Assembly: GCF_047511655.1 (NCBI RefSeq)
Contig: NC_133387.1
Span: 20,640,353 to 20,704,352 of the forward strand
Direction of reading: 5' to 3'
Length of the DNA stretch: 64,000 bases
Origin: Castor canadensis
Lineage: Eukaryota; Chordata; Mammalia; Rodentia; Castoridae
The notes beneath the pieces are model-generated. The model saw nothing but the letters and a program-made list of their open reading frames with translations, ran no database searches and was not told where the DNA came from. Position numbers and translations under genes: made by a program. Positions within the stretch are counted from its first letter, which is position 1. Each line of letters opens with the position of its first letter. Below are positions 1-13,249 of the stretch, one piece after another.

Positions 1-619
1 TGGAAATCTAGGCAGCACATATACAAAGATGCATGCAGTGTGTCTTCCGTACTGTTGCCTTTGTCTTAGGGGTTTGGTATGATTTAGGGAAAGAGGGTAA
101 AGTAATTCTGAGTGTGCTTTTGCCTTTCTCCCGCCTTGGGCTCTGCTTGGGTCCTGCACTGTGAGTTCACTTGACCACAGAATTCTGCCAGTTGTTGCTA
201 TTCACTGACTTCCAACTAAGGCCTGATTTTCACATTTCTCTTTCAAATTCTTGGCTTATTTGTTTTGCTAAGGAGATAATGTTATGCATATGTAAACATA
301 CAACGAATATAAACGTGTTTGTTAGATTCAGACACAGGTATTGTTTCAGTGAGTTTTTCTTACTCTATTTTTATTCTTTTGTAGGGTCTCTACTTTGTTC
401 TTTAAGATTTATTGTTACGTATTTTAATGTAACTAATTAAAAATACTAATTTTATAACAGGTACTTAGAAACTGTTTTTGCTTTTAAAAAGCACTGATTC
501 CTTACTTGGGCTCACAAGTTAACCAAAACCATGATAAAAGTTTGGCATCCCTACCTCCATTTTACATCTGTCTCCTTTATTCTGAGTCTTTCTCCCCAGA
601 AATCACCTTAGGTTCTAAG
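1..619. other. No recognised feature
   Basis: AT-rich single-copy-looking sequence. Short frames only, with no splice-flanked exon or repeat I could identify. Confidence 0.4.
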
Positions 620-1130
620 AAGGACAGGACTGATCGAAAACATCTTTAAGATAAGAGACTGAAACTACCCTCAAGGAAAAGAACAGCATATCTTGGTGGG
701 TCAGACCGCCCCCAAATGAAAGCAGTTACCAATAATGAGGAGGCTGCACCCTGGAGCAGGAGCAATCATCTCATGGGAACCAGATGCTCCCCTCAAGTGA
801 TGACAGGGATAATGACTTATCCTTATCCGGAAACTTTTGCAAAACCAGAACTGAGATAATGATCAACCAGCCACATTTTTCCTGGGACTATTTAATTATG
901 CAGACCTCTCTCTCTCTACCCCAATTCTTCCTCTGTTTAAACCTAAAGCTCATGACTACCCCAGAGATGGGCTGAAGTTCTTACTCTGACTCCTCCCATG
1001 GTGTGCCCAAGTGTTTAATAAGTCTCCTTTCTCTACCCTTCACCACTACTTTTGCCTTTATTAGGAGTTTTGGGGCTAGTGACCCATGACATGTTAGAAT
1101 CCCCAGAGTCAGGCCTCTGGCCTGCAACTC
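620..1130 (+). repeat. LTR-like repeat, copy 1
   Basis: The segment 620-812 is homologous to the reverse complement of 9840-10016 (shared landmarks: gaggctgcaccct, ctcaagtgatga). Downstream features suggest a solo LTR with an R/U5 end, such as gtgtttaataagtctccttt (about 1011) and gcctttattagg (about 1054). Family not named. Confidence 0.5.
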
Positions 1131-1633
1131 TGGCTACAATTTTGAACTCTGAGAAGTTAATGTTTTCATTTCACTATGGAAATTTTCTATACTATGGTAT
1201 TTTTTTCTATTTAAGTTTCTATTAATTCTTGATTTCTTCATTTGAAAGTTTTCTTTTTAAGCTTCTAACTTTCTTACCACTTCAATCTTTATCCTTCTGT
1301 AAGTTATTTACTTCCTCATGTGAATGAATACAAATGGAAAGACTGACTCCACATGACCACCTGTAGAATGATCATATAAATTGTTATCTACCCCAGAATT
1401 ATTATCTATCACTCTTTCAAGAGTGATAAGGAGCCTTGCTGAGACAACAGGCATAAACTGGGACAGTCCCAAGCAAACCAGGGTGCAGAATCACTCAACA
1501 CACAAAGGAATTTTTAGATTCACCGGAGCATTCCCACATTCTGTGAAATGTAGTTGCTTTTCTCATTTTTCCTAGTAAATCCTTCATTTCTTCCTGTCTT
1601 GCCAAACATGCTTATAAAAATAAAAATAGCCAT

Positions 1634-1855
1634 CTGGGCCCGGTAGCTCACACCCATAATCCTAGCTCCTTGGAAGGGTGAGACCAGGAAGCTCTCTGTT
1701 CAAGGCCAGCCGGGCAAATAGTTCATGAGACCCCCATCTCCAAGATAACCAGAGCAAAATGAACTGGAAGTGAGTCTCAAGTGGTAGAGTGCCTGTTTTG
1801 CAAGCACAAAGTCCTAAGTTCAAATTCTAGTCTCACCCCTGCCAACAAAAAAATT
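1634..1855 (+). repeat. B1 plus ID SINE
   Basis: The B1 part begins gggcccggtagctcacaccc (diverged Pol III A box) and the ID-like part contains tctcaagtggtagagtgcct and gttcaaattctagt (B box). No long A tail remains. Confidence 0.8.
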
Positions 1856-3839
1856 AGTCAATGACCATTTATTACTTGACAGGTGTGTTGCATGGGCAGT
1901 TGGTTCTGGGAGTAGTGTGTAAACTTCCCTTGAAGTTAGCTGTAGCTTCTTCCAAAACTGGGATGGAGTAGCTATTCACAGGCTGCCCTCCTATGCTTCT
2001 GAGTTTCTGTGTGCCTAACATTCAGTGGTCTGTGATATCCTTCCCAAGGGGTTTGGGGCCAAACTCTCCCAACTACTGAACATAAGAAGGAACTACTAGC
2101 AGGGATCTCTCAGTAGTCCTAGATGACTTGGTGAAAAAATGCATATTCATAGTGAAGTGGCACAGTGGCACAATTTGCTCTCTGCTACCTTCTAATATGC
2201 ATACTCCCACTGCCTTATGTGTATTGGGGGGGGGGGCGGTTAACTCTTCCTTGTGGTCGACAAAAGGAATTTTCTGGTATATGCAATTTCCTGGCTTCTT
2301 TTCTTCATTATGGGGAACTGAGAATGGTGGCTGATGCAAGAGTTAGCTCTGATAGGGCTTTTTTTCAAAATTGTATGTCATGCTTCTGCAAAAGACCCTT
2401 TCATCTAACAGAAACCTTACACATTGCCAGAACTTTAGAGGGATCCATTCTACCTCCCTAAAGAGTCCTTGGCTGTCCTAAGGAGTAGCATATTTTATTG
2501 AATCCAAGAGGTTATAAATTATAATATACACCATCATTTTATATTCCACCAAGAAAGAAAAACAATGCCGCCAATTCAACTGTGACATGCTATCAATTTT
2601 AAAATGTCCCCTGATTTTACAGATATTAAAATGTGAAAAATGTATTCTAAGAATCAATAGAAGACTTTTTTACCTTCCATTTTCCACACTTGATTATTAA
2701 TTCTCTTCCAAGAACGGCCACAGGGGTTTGGGGACTTGAGGCTAGAGGCCTGCCTGCTATTGTTTAACCTGATTCATTACATTTCTCCATCTGTCCCCAC
2801 CTCTAGTGTTGTGAAATGACATCTCCATCACTCCCTCCATGACAAAGCCTAACAGTGGAAGAAACAGAACTGAGTAAATTGCCTCAGATTCCTACCAAAT
2901 GACTGACCCAGGATTTGAAGGTGGGAATTCTGACAGGGATCTCCCACAGTAAGCCATTATCTCATAGTGCCTCCCTATGTATTTGGACAGAGCCTTGCTT
3001 GGTGGGGGCAGGAAGAGAATTATGATTTTTGTAATCATAATTCCAGGCTACATTGGAGGGCATTACAGGAAATGCCTTTGTCAAATCAAGACTGTATTGA
3101 AAGACTGTAAGCTCTGACAGTGAGGTCAACACATTCATACACTGTCCCCTTGGGGGAACTGGAAAGGAAATGTCCCTGAGAACATTGTCATGAGCAGTAC
3201 TGCTGCTGTACTATCTTACTTTATGTTAGGTCACCATAAATCTTGAAACTGCCAAGGCAGTCATGCTTCCTGCTTTGCTGGGGTATTGAGGAAACTTTTT
3301 CTGTAACCCATCTCTATTAATTAGGGCTTGCATTTGATATATTGCATATCATTTTATCTCCTGGCCCCAGTCTCCTTCCCTTTTCATGTTTTATCTAATT
3401 GAACTGAATTTATCACTGTAAGTGCCCTCAAGTCTTTCTGGAATGAGATGGCATGTAAATGTATCGATATAGATATCTATATCTGTATCTATCTAGTATA
3501 TATACACTTTAAAAACTTTAGATAACAGTGCTTTCTAGAAATTGGAATGCAGATATCAAGGTTAACATGGCAGCATTTTAGCAGCTACCTATCCCAACCT
3601 CCCATTCAATGGATTATGAAATGAAATATTACTAATTCTACTGAGCACAACATTCTTGATATATCAGAAAGAAAAATGTATCCTGGGAAATAGAAGGATA
3701 AATATTTTTTAAAAAAAAAAACCCAGTCAGTTGGGCTTTTTTTTTTCCTGCTGGAATAGAGAATTCAAGTGGATTTCTCCATTACTACAGAACTATCTTC
3801 TGAAATACCCCTTCCCTCATTTTCTTTTCTCATTTTAGA
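1856..3839. other. Mostly unannotated sequence
   Basis: Apart from the MIR at 2850 and a G10 run near 2225, nothing was recognised. Frames around 2073-2461 on both strands are short and lack support. Confidence 0.35.
2850..2975 (+). repeat. MIR SINE remnant
   Basis: actgagtaaattgcctcaga and tgacccaggatttgaaggtg fit the MIR 3' half. Confidence 0.5.
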
Positions 3840-4880
3840 TTAAGAATTTGACAATGAGAAAGTTAAGTGAAAGAACTGCTGGTAAACATTGAAACTACTG
3901 AAAAATCCAGAGAGGAGCTAAATAATACAAACATTAAATATAAGCCAAAATAACAAAGATTTATTTGGAAAAAATGGTGAGGTTCTAGAAGTTGAGTAAA
4001 ATTCTTAATTAAATGTTTAAGTGTAGGAATGAAAAAGGCAAGAAAAAATAAAAATATTTTAAATTCCATGATATGCATCAGGGTAGGAGAAAATGTACCT
4101 TTTAAATTACTACAAGTGAAGAGAGAAAAACATATAGCAAAAGACATAAATCAGTCAATAAAATGGCCAAAAAGGTCTCAAATTCACCAGAAAATATGAA
4201 ACATAATTATAGGACTGAACTTACCAGTATTAAAAACAAGTAAAAATAGTATTGTTCCATAACTTAATTAAATGGCAGACTTAGATTGGGTTAAACAAGA
4301 ACAACAGTCAGACCAAAATTGCTCAGAATAAGATTAAAAGGAGAGGTGTATCAGGCAATGCAACATAAGCAGGTAGCACAGATATTATCAAAGGAAAGTT
4401 CAAAGCAAAACTATTCAATAAAACAAGGAACAAAAAGAACCCTTTTATATTGAAATGAGATGAAATATATGAATTTATGATAACAGTCCTAAGCATTTAT
4501 GAGCTGATTAACATAACATCAAAATTTCTACAACAAAACCCTATTTGATATATAGCAAGAAAGAGATAGAAACGCAACTATAGTGAAATGCCAAAATACC
4601 AATCTCATCTAGTCCAGAAAAAATTGATAAAAATAAAAGGATGTATCTAGGTAGTTTAAATAACATATTTAGTAGATGTAGCCAAATTTTATATCATGGA
4701 TTTCTTTTTCAATTCCACTGACAATTTTTTAATTGAACACATGACAAGGCATAAAAAGTATTTACAGACTTTGAAAAATACAAGCTATACCTGCCACATT
4801 TTCATTTCTTCATTATGTCCACTAAAACAAGAACTTATAAGAAAAAAATTTTCAAAAAAACTGTGGAGCCTAAAAGAACG
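3840..4880 (+). mobile_element. Probable ancient LINE (L1/HAL1-like) remnant
   Basis: The plus strand is very A-rich, with typical L1 coding-strand bias and phrases such as aaaatggccaaaaaggtctc and caaggaacaaaaagaaccct. No frame survives, and subfamily cannot be judged by eye. It runs on into AT-rich sequence without features to about 5440. Confidence 0.4.
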
Positions 4881-5442
4881 AAAGTATGATGATAAATCCT
4901 TTAGCATTGCACTTTCCAATATGGTAGCCACTAGTCACATATGGTTACTTACATTTTAATTAATTAAAAGTAAAAGTGAAACTTCAGTTCTTCAGTAACA
5001 CATTCAAGTATTCAACAGCCACATGGAAGTAATGGTGCCATACTGGGCAAGGTAGACATTTCTACACATTTCCATCATCACAGAAAGCTTTCTTGGACAG
5101 TGAGTGCTGCTTGTAGGAAACAGAATTCACAAACATACAACAAGCAAACATTACATAAGAAAACATATCACCAAACGCCTCTCAAAACAAATACACCCCA
5201 ACAGATGAGGACCTAAAAATTAATATTAAATAGACCCTGTTCTCAAAATATATAAGAACAAACATTAACTTCGCAGGGTAAAAATGTAATAAGGATGTGA
5301 GCCGATGGTTCAACTAAGGAGATTCTAACAAAAATAAGTATATGAAAAATAATGTAATCAGTAAAAAACAACATATTTTCAACTACCAAGTTAATAATGA
5401 TAAAAATTATACTATACTTTATGCTAATGAAGGTGCGGTGAA

Positions 5443-7611
5443 ATGGTCACTTATAAGCAGCCCTTTTTCTCCCAGACTCGGGTCCTAGAGCACTATTTCA
5501 CTCAGCCTCTAGCTTGCTCCTGGGGAGGTTTCCACTTCTGTCACTCCTTTTCAATAGTCCCAGAAATGCCTACTCCTCTGCTAGGGCGAGACCTTCTATC
5601 TAAATTGGGGATACAGCTCCTTTTATCCCCAAGAGAGTAGTTTTGCTTGCCCCTGATAGAGGAACAAGTAGACCCCACGGTGTGGACAGAGAGACATACC
5701 ATGGGACAGGCACGAACTGCGGTCCCAGTCCTAATTCATCTCAAGGACCCCTCTTGGTTTCCCCATCAACAATATCCTTTAAGACCAGAAGTTAAGGAGG
5801 GGCTAATTCCCATCATGAAAGACTTAAAAAGACAGAGACTGCTAGTAGAATGCTCCAGCTAATATAATACTGCTGTTCTCGGTGTCAGGAAGGGACCTAA
5901 CAAATGGAGGCTAGTCCAGGATCTCCGCCTGATCAATGAAGCAGTAGTGCCTCTCCACCCTATAGTTCCAAATCCCTATGTGCTTTTACCCCAAATACCT
6001 TCAGGTACTGCTTACTACAGTGTCCTGGACTTAAAGGATGCCTTCTTTTGCATTCCCTTACACCCTAAAAGTCAACCTGTCTTTGCCTTGAGGACCCTAC
6101 ACTAAAGGCTGCACAGGTCACTTGGACTGTCCTCCCCCAGGGATTCAGAGACAGCCCTCATCTCTTTGGGTTGACTCTAACCCAAGACTTGGCAGAGTGG
6201 CAATATCCACAAGCTACTCTGCTACAATATGTAGATGACCTCCTGCTCTGTGGACTGACAGCCTGTTATGTTGTGAGCCACTAAATCCTTACTAAACTTC
6301 CTAACAGATAGCGGTTATAAAATCTCTAAAGAAAAAGCCCAATTGTGTCAGTCTAGGGTTACATATTTAGGTCTTGTCCTGGAGAAGGAGATGAGGGCTC
6401 TAGGAGAAGATAAAATCCATCCGATCCTGACATTTCCTCTACCAAGTCCTCAATTGAGGACTTTTTTGTAGAATTTGGATCCTGGGATATGCAGACTTTT
6501 TTGTAGAATTTGGATCCTGGGATATGCAGACCTAGCCAGGCCCTTATAGCAGATCCTTAAGGAAGCACAGAAGGATCCCAGTCCTTTTATTGAATGGCAT
6601 GACAAGTCAGAAAATGCATTCCACCAGTTAAAAGAGGCCCTTATGACAGGTACCCCAGGTCTCCCGGTACAGGACAAGTTTCAATGATATGTCTATGAAA
6701 AGGGAGGATTTGTCCTGGAAGTGGTCACTCAGATCCAGGGCATCACTCCCTAGCTAGTGGCTACTTAGTAAAGAATTAGATCAGGTAGTGAAGGGATGGC
6801 TAGGACATCTTCAAGCAGTTGCTGCAGTTAGCCTTCTAGTGCCTGAAGCACAAAAACTTATCCTAAATTGGCCCCTGACAGCTTACACCCCACATGTAAA
6901 CTTAAAAGGGAGGTTACTCTAATAGTTAAGAGCTAACAGCATTGATTACAGCTGTAGCTAAAATAAGCTATGTGGTGACTGCCAATCATGTAACTACAAA
7001 AAAATCTAACCAAAGTAGTAGACAGCACCTCAGACCAGGTAGGTCTTGCCATTAAGGACATGCAAAGGTCTTTGTTGTCCCTTACCTGTATGGTCATGTC
7101 ATGGACCACCACTTGGCTCTAGATTTTCTTTTGGCCAAATGAGGGGTATGTGCCATCACCAATACTTCCTGTTGCACATATATAAACATTTCAGGCATTG
7201 TAAAGGAATATACAGACTATATTCTCCAACAGGCTAAGTGGCTCCAAGAACAGTCCCTCAAAACTCAGATATCCACACAGGTATGGGACCAAATAAAATC
7301 CTGGCTCCTCTCCAGGACATGGTTCCTACCCTTTCTGAGGTCTATAGTTGCCATTATTCTGTTACTTGGGCCTAGCATTTTAAACTTACTTGTCAAGTTT
7401 GTTTCCTCTCACCTAGAATCCATCAAACTACAGATGCCCCTGATGGAGATGAAAATGACCTACTATCGCAGTCCCCACGATAACCCCTCTCATGGTCAGC
7501 CATGAGGCTGCAGGCCCCTTCATCACCCCCTGTCAGCAGAAGCAGTCACTGAATAGACTTTATCATCCCTATTCCTAACAGCAGTTAGAGTGATCATTGC
7601 AAGGGGGGACT
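5443..7611 (+). pseudogene. Decayed gammaretrovirus-like endogenous provirus: pro-pol and env TM remnants
   Basis: In order along the plus strand there is the end of a protease (PLLGRDLLSKLG at about 5572-5607) and a reverse transcriptase with the template-binding region (KWRLVQDLRLIN near 5900), LDLKDAFF near 6030 and the catalytic YVDD motif near 6226. RT connection sequence follows to about 6900. RNase H, integrase and the env surface subunit appear to be deleted, because by 7040 the sequence is already in the env transmembrane subunit, with the CX6CC motif at 7149-7175 and a hydrophobic anchor near 7320-7400. A purine tract (aaggggggac, 7601-7610) precedes the LTR. Many stops and shifts, a 35-bp duplication and the deletion make it non-functional. 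gag and the 5' LTR were not recognised. Confidence 0.85.
6459..6528 (+). repeat. Perfect 35-bp tandem duplication inside the provirus pol
   Basis: The 35-base unit starting gacttttttgtagaattt occurs twice in a row (6459-6493 and 6494-6528) without a mismatch. It disrupts the old pol frame. Confidence 0.9.
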
Positions 7612-7924
7612 TGAAGGACAGACTGAAGTAGGTCCCCAAAAGTCATATTTAGCCAGGGAAACACTTCTTTCCAGGAAATGTCTGTTTGCACCAAAGAGAC
7701 ATCTCTGCCCTCAGGCAATAAAACAAAAAAAGGCTATAAAACCCAATTTTCAACCTGACCCACAGGACCACCAGTTTCCGGGTCCTGCTGCATGTCACCA
7801 TGCAGCCTTTCTCTTATCTTCTCTACAAATAAAATCTTTCTGACCTCTGCTGTTTGAGTCCGCCTCTGCTTTCAATCTCAGAGTGGACCAAGAACTCCAA
7901 CACCCGAAAATTTCTGTGTGTCAC
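7612..7924 (+). repeat. 3' LTR of the decayed provirus
   Basis: It starts with TG directly after the polypurine tract. A TATA-type box (ggctataaa, 7732-7740) and a poly(A) signal (aataaa, 7828-7833) are spaced as expected for a short R region. The right end is uncertain: CA near 7924 is my estimate. Confidence 0.7.
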
Positions 7925-8424
7925 CTGCATATCAGGGACATTCCGAGCCACTGCCTAGCCTTCCATCTGGAGCTCCATCAGGCAGCAGGGTCATGGAGTT
8001 CCCAATACATTCATGTGGAGGGACCAGTTAAAGAAATGTGACTATATGATTATCAAGGCAGAGAATAGCTGAGTCTGACTCCAGCACAGGGAGAAGTTGA
8101 TTTATTATGTGATTTCATGACGTGAACCAAAGTTACTAAAAGGAGGCTTGACATACCTGGAATGGTCAGAATGACAGGGTACAGCCAATGCTTCAGGCAT
8201 GAGCTCTGGTAAAAGGCAATACCCACAAGATGGAGTTCTCATTAATGCAGGAGCCAGATGTCTCCCCCTTGGTACCTTGAAACTTTGTGACTTCTAAATT
8301 CACACTAAGGTCAAAAGCATGCAAGAAATGTGCTGTGAGAATGTGCTGAATTGACTGGGCCTGATAAGTTTCTTTCACTTTAGGTTTGAGCTTGTGGTTT
8401 GAGCTGAGGTGTCCATACTAACCA

Positions 8425-8650
8425 CATGCTATGGTTTGGATGCACCCCTGAGTCCATGTGTTTTAGACTTAATTCACAAGGCAACAGTGTTGGGAGGTGG
8501 GGTCTAATCCAAGGTGATGAGGTCATGAAGGTTCTGACCTCATGAACCAATTAATGCTGTAATGGAGTGAACCAGCTCTAGGGAACAGGTTGGTTACAAG
8601 AGTTCAGCCTTCTCTTACCTTCTTGCTCTTGCACTCTTTTGACTGCTTTC
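8425..8650 (+). repeat. MaLR-like LTR fragment
   Basis: gctatggtttggatgcaccc, gttgggaggtggggtctaat and ttcttgctcttgcactc match the general plan of a MaLR LTR. It is shorter and diverged. Confidence 0.55.
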
Positions 8651-8758
8651 TGCTATTAAGTCAATGTATACAAATGTTTTCTTACCTTTTTACTTTCAAC
8701 TTGCCTGCATTGTTATATCTCAAATGAGTTTCTTGTAGACAGTCTATAATTAGGTTTT

Positions 8759-8880
8759 TGTTGTTTGTTTGCTTTTTGAGTCAGTCTTGTTATTTAACCC
8801 AGGTGGCCTTGAACTTGCAAGCCTCCTGCCTCCAATCAACCCAATGCTGGGATTACATATGCCACCATCCCTGATGGGTA
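8759..8880 (-). repeat. B1-type SINE fragment
   Basis: The complement shows gggattacatatgccacc and ggccttgaacttgcaagcct, typical of a reversed B1. Confidence 0.7.
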
Positions 8881-9065
8881 TTTTTTAAAATATTATTTTT
8901 AGAGCACCTTTAAGTTTACTGCACAATTGAGAAGAAGGTATACTGCTTTTCCAGTGGTAGTTCTAGGTATTATGTTATTTATGTAAATAACTTATTGAAC
9001 TCTGTTGGTGTTGTTTTACCAGTTCAAGTGAAATATAGTAGCCTTATGTTAATTCCCTTGAACTC

Positions 9066-10016
9066 CTGTTGTTACCGGAAAGTCTACCTCAGTTCCAGTG
9101 AGATAAGAATTCAGGCAAGACAAAAAATGTAGTAAAAATGACAGCAATGTTTATTAGGAAAGAAATTTATTGTAATAGGATAAAAGTGGGGAGAAATGGG
9201 AGGGGAGAAGAAAGGAGGCAGGAAATGGGAGTAAGGACTCAAAATGCTGGTCCTTATATCTCTAGACTTTTACCCTCTGAACTGAGGAAACTGAGGGAAT
9301 ACATGTGGTTTAGCAACCTTAATGATTAACTAAATAATGGATCTGGGTGGCTAAATGGGTGCTAAAACATGAAGATGTGATCTAGGCCCACTCAAAATTC
9401 AGGAACAATAGGTGAGTTTTATGACTTCCCTTTGCCAGACATGCCTTTAGTTCTTTGTGTCCCTCTACCCATCCAAGGGGCCTTGCAGCTTGCTAACATC
9501 TCAAAGAGGAAGGCAAATGTAGATAGCCCCTTTATATTTCCCTATTCTTGTAACTTAACATCTAAAAGTAGGTGGGAAGGGGCTAACTGCTCTGGCTGTT
9601 TAATTTTTGCTTCCTTATTCCAATGTTTGAATCTAGCCCTTTTAATATTTATTAAAATAATATAATTTCCCTGTCTAACTGCACCTAACACTACATAGTA
9701 TCATTACCTTAATGTACAAATACCTTCTACATACATAGTCAAATCATATAATTTTTGATTAGTCATCAAAGAGCCATCATAATTTATAAAACTCCTTGTG
9801 CTTACTCCAGTCATTTGTCTTTCTTCCTTGAAATTATTATTGCTATCATCACTTGAGAGGAGCAATCTGATTCCCAGGACATGATTACTCCTCTAGGGTG
9901 CAGCCTCATCATTATAGGTAATTATCCTCATTTGGAGGAGTGGTCTCTTCTGAAAGGCTCTGCTGTTCCTTAGGTGTAGCTGGAGTCCCTTGTCATAAAG
10001 ATCATTCCTGTCCATC
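9066..10016 (-). repeat. LTR-like repeat, copy 2, opposite orientation
   Basis: The reverse complement of 9840-10016 aligns with 620-812. The rest, read on the minus strand, has an AATAAA-type signal near 9150 and an end resembling U5. The region outside the shared part diverges from copy 1, so the two may be related subfamilies or composite elements. Confidence 0.5.
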
Positions 10017-10779
10017 CTGGCTTCCAAAGTGGCTGCAAGAGAGAATGCCTCAGAGCAAATGAAAACAGGTAAAAATGGAGACCAAGATGTCCAGCTTCTG
10101 TTTTTAGTTAATTTGTGGGCCCAAGTAAGGAGTCAACGCTTTTCAAAAACAGCAGTTTAAGCACCTCTTACAGTACCATGGTCTCTGATGAGAAACTCAC
10201 CATCATTTGATTTGCTTTCTTCCTATAAAGTATCACTTTTCTCTTACTCCTTTAAGATCTTTCTCTTATTGATTGAAAATCATTGTCTTTAGTGCTCAGA
10301 AGTTTGTTGATATACCCATTAGTGTTTTGCGATTGCAGTTTCTTTAGCACCCAGGTCAGGATATATGAGGCAAGAAAGAAACCCAGAGAGGTCACCACAA
10401 TTTTGTTACTCAGGTTTTGTGGTCCCAGCCCTATTTTCTTCCTTTTTTCTACTTCTCATAGACTACTTATGTTTATTTTATATAAAATGTTGAAGGTTTC
10501 ATCTATATTTAGTGGGAGAAATAGAAAAAAGTAAATCTACTCCATGTTGTCTGAAATCAGAACTATTATTTTTATATCTTCAAGTTTGCCTAAAATATTT
10601 CATAATAATTTTGAAAAAATTAGGTGGTGCTGGTGGAGAACTGTTTTGAAGATTCTCCCTTCTGTCTTCCCACTTTTATAGAGAACTTTACCTCTGTCTT
10701 CTCTACTCAGCCTTCTCTTCTTTTCCACATACCCTCCCTGCTCTCTTCCCACCAACCCCAAGGAAAGAACTTTGTACCA

Positions 10780-11222
10780 GTCGGATTTAAAATGTCCCCC
10801 AAAGGCTATGTGCTAAAGGCTTGGTTACCAAGTGATGGGCTTTGGGAAGTGACTGAATTCTGAGAACTCTGTCCTCATCAACTGATGGGTTCATAATTTG
10901 ATAGGCTATTGGGAGGTGATAGAAACTTAGGCAGTGGGACCTACTAGAATGGAGTGGGTTCTTAGGGGAGTGCCCTTGGGGACTATATCTTGTCCTTAGT
11001 TCTTTCCTTTCTTTTTACTTGCTGGCCACCATGAGGTAAGTACCCTTCTCTACCACACACTCTTGCCACCATGATATTTTACTTTTCTTCAGAGCAAAGC
11101 AGTGGAGCAAGCTGACCGTGGACTAAAATCATTTAAACTATGAGCTAAAATAAATCCTTACTACTTTAAGTTGGTTATCACAGGGTTTTTTAATCTATCA
11201 CAGCAACAGAAAGCTGACTAAC
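10780..11222 (+). repeat. MaLR/ERVL-like LTR
   Basis: aaaatgtcccccaaaggcta, attgggaggtgatagaaact, gaatggagtgggttcttagg, gagctaaaataaatcctta and the end cagcaacagaaagctgacta follow the layout of MaLR-type LTRs, with an AATAAA signal near 11150. Family inferred by eye. Confidence 0.55.
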
Positions 11223-13249
11223 ACAAACCTTAACCAACTCCTGCTTGAGAACAAGGTCAGGTGGAAGAAAGGAGCCAAGAGCAAATTTTTTTACATCCAG
11301 TTTGAGTTATTGTGAAGGTTATTAAATGGAGGAGGGTAATATTTTAAAAGGGGAAGTCATTAGAGGATTCCAATGATTAAAATATTTAACAACTAGTACA
11401 GCACTATGTGGAGGCTCTTGTTCCCACTAGTCATTGTGCATGGAGAAGAGACCACTTTCCAGCCCACAGAGATGTGTTTCAATGTTTTAGCAACCAGAAT
11501 ACATTAGCTGAATATCAGCTTTGTCTATAAATATTAAATGTGTTTTTTCTGCAAAAGGCAGGGAGTGAACTCACAAAGATGATGAAAGTTGTTTTAAAAC
11601 ATGTCTAAAGACAGGAAATACATAATTAGAGTCTGGAAAGGGTGAATTAAGAGAACTATCTGATACTTTTTATTCCTTCGTATTATTAAAGCAAGTCAAA
11701 ACTCCCCAAAATTATATTAATTAATTCCATTTGAGAGATGTAGTCAGTCTGATCTTGGTCACAAATTAAATAGAACTCTACAATCCTTTCATAAATAGAA
11801 CAAAATAAGAGTACACACTAATATTATAAATGGACACATTGAAATTTTAAGTGTACAATCTCTGTTGGATGTGTCCAAAAATCACTATGCACATAGCGAT
11901 GCAGAGATATTGAGAGATTTGCCATCTGATATTTCAGAGAAGGAAACAGCTGGAAAAGTCATTTGTAGGTGCAAGGAAAACTGAAATGACATTTTTTTTA
12001 AATGCTAAGAATAACTCACATTTAAAAATGAAAGAAAAAACAGATAAAAGACACTATACAGAGAATCATAATGGAAAGTGATTGAGAGAATTAAGGCAAG
12101 TGTAACATTCTTTTGCAGCTACTTGGTTGAGTGAGAAACCACTGAGATCCATGGCCCGCTAAGACAAAGGGATTGGAGATTATCAGAGCGAGTTTCCATG
12201 TTTAAGATCAGATGTCAAAGGCTGGTCTATTTGTGGCCCTGGGGGATTGGAGGGAGCATGGGTTTGGTGTTAGAACCTGGCAGACTTGCAACTGGAACTG
12301 AATGTCTTCTTTGTGAAACAGCCATTTTTTCACGTGAAGGTGATGGTATATGGAGTGCTGTAAACCATTAAGAAAAAGAAGATACAGTACATATAGTTAA
12401 TCCCTTGGTACAATACACAAAGAATGTAAGCACTAGATGATATACATATCAGAATAAGTTTTGGTATGCATTCATGTCAAATTATAAGGGATAAATGACA
12501 TCCAAACAAGAAAAACAAGGAAAGAAGTCAAATTTATCACATGCATAGTTGGACAAGCGTTAGGTTGCCCAATGACCAGAAGGTTTTTACAGTAAGTAAT
12601 TTCTATTATGCTCACCCACACAGCTCACACCCTCTGGGACAATGCCCCGTCCCACAAACATTCTTTCATCATCATATACATGCAACCAAGTGAATGCTCA
12701 GTCACAACAAAGGTGTATTCAAAATGGAAGAAAATTTTATGTTGTTTTGCATACCACACTATGGTTGGGAGGAAGTGCAGCCAGATTACCAGTTCCCTTT
12801 GTGAACCAGAGAGAGCAGAGTAAACATATCTCACAATGTCCTAACCTGTTTGACGGTTGCCTCCTTAGTTTCTAGGTCACCTATAACAGAATTCATATGA
12901 CCACAGGACACAAGGAAATGTCAAACTAGGGGAAGCCACAGGACATAGTAGGAAGAACTCATGAAAACTGTAATTGAGTAAAACTAACTGAGGAATAGAA
13001 GAAACAGCTAAGTCCTTAAGAAGCAAGGGTGAGACCCTTAGAAAAAATAAGACATTTAAAAGCAGCTGCAGGAAAAATTGGAAAAAGCAAATACACAGAC
13101 TAAGGGAAAATGCATACCCAGAAAGGCCTGAAAAAAGTGTTAAACCTTCACATGTGGATGAAGAACATGCCCCACTAATTAGTGAAGGTCTTATCTGCAC
13201 AGAGCCAGTCTGCAGCTTTGGTTTTTCAAAGGCTCAATTTTCAACAAAA
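11223..13249. other. Unannotated AT-rich stretch
   Basis: No repeat or exon could be named. Overlapping short frames at 12608-12875 on both strands look like chance. Confidence 0.35.
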
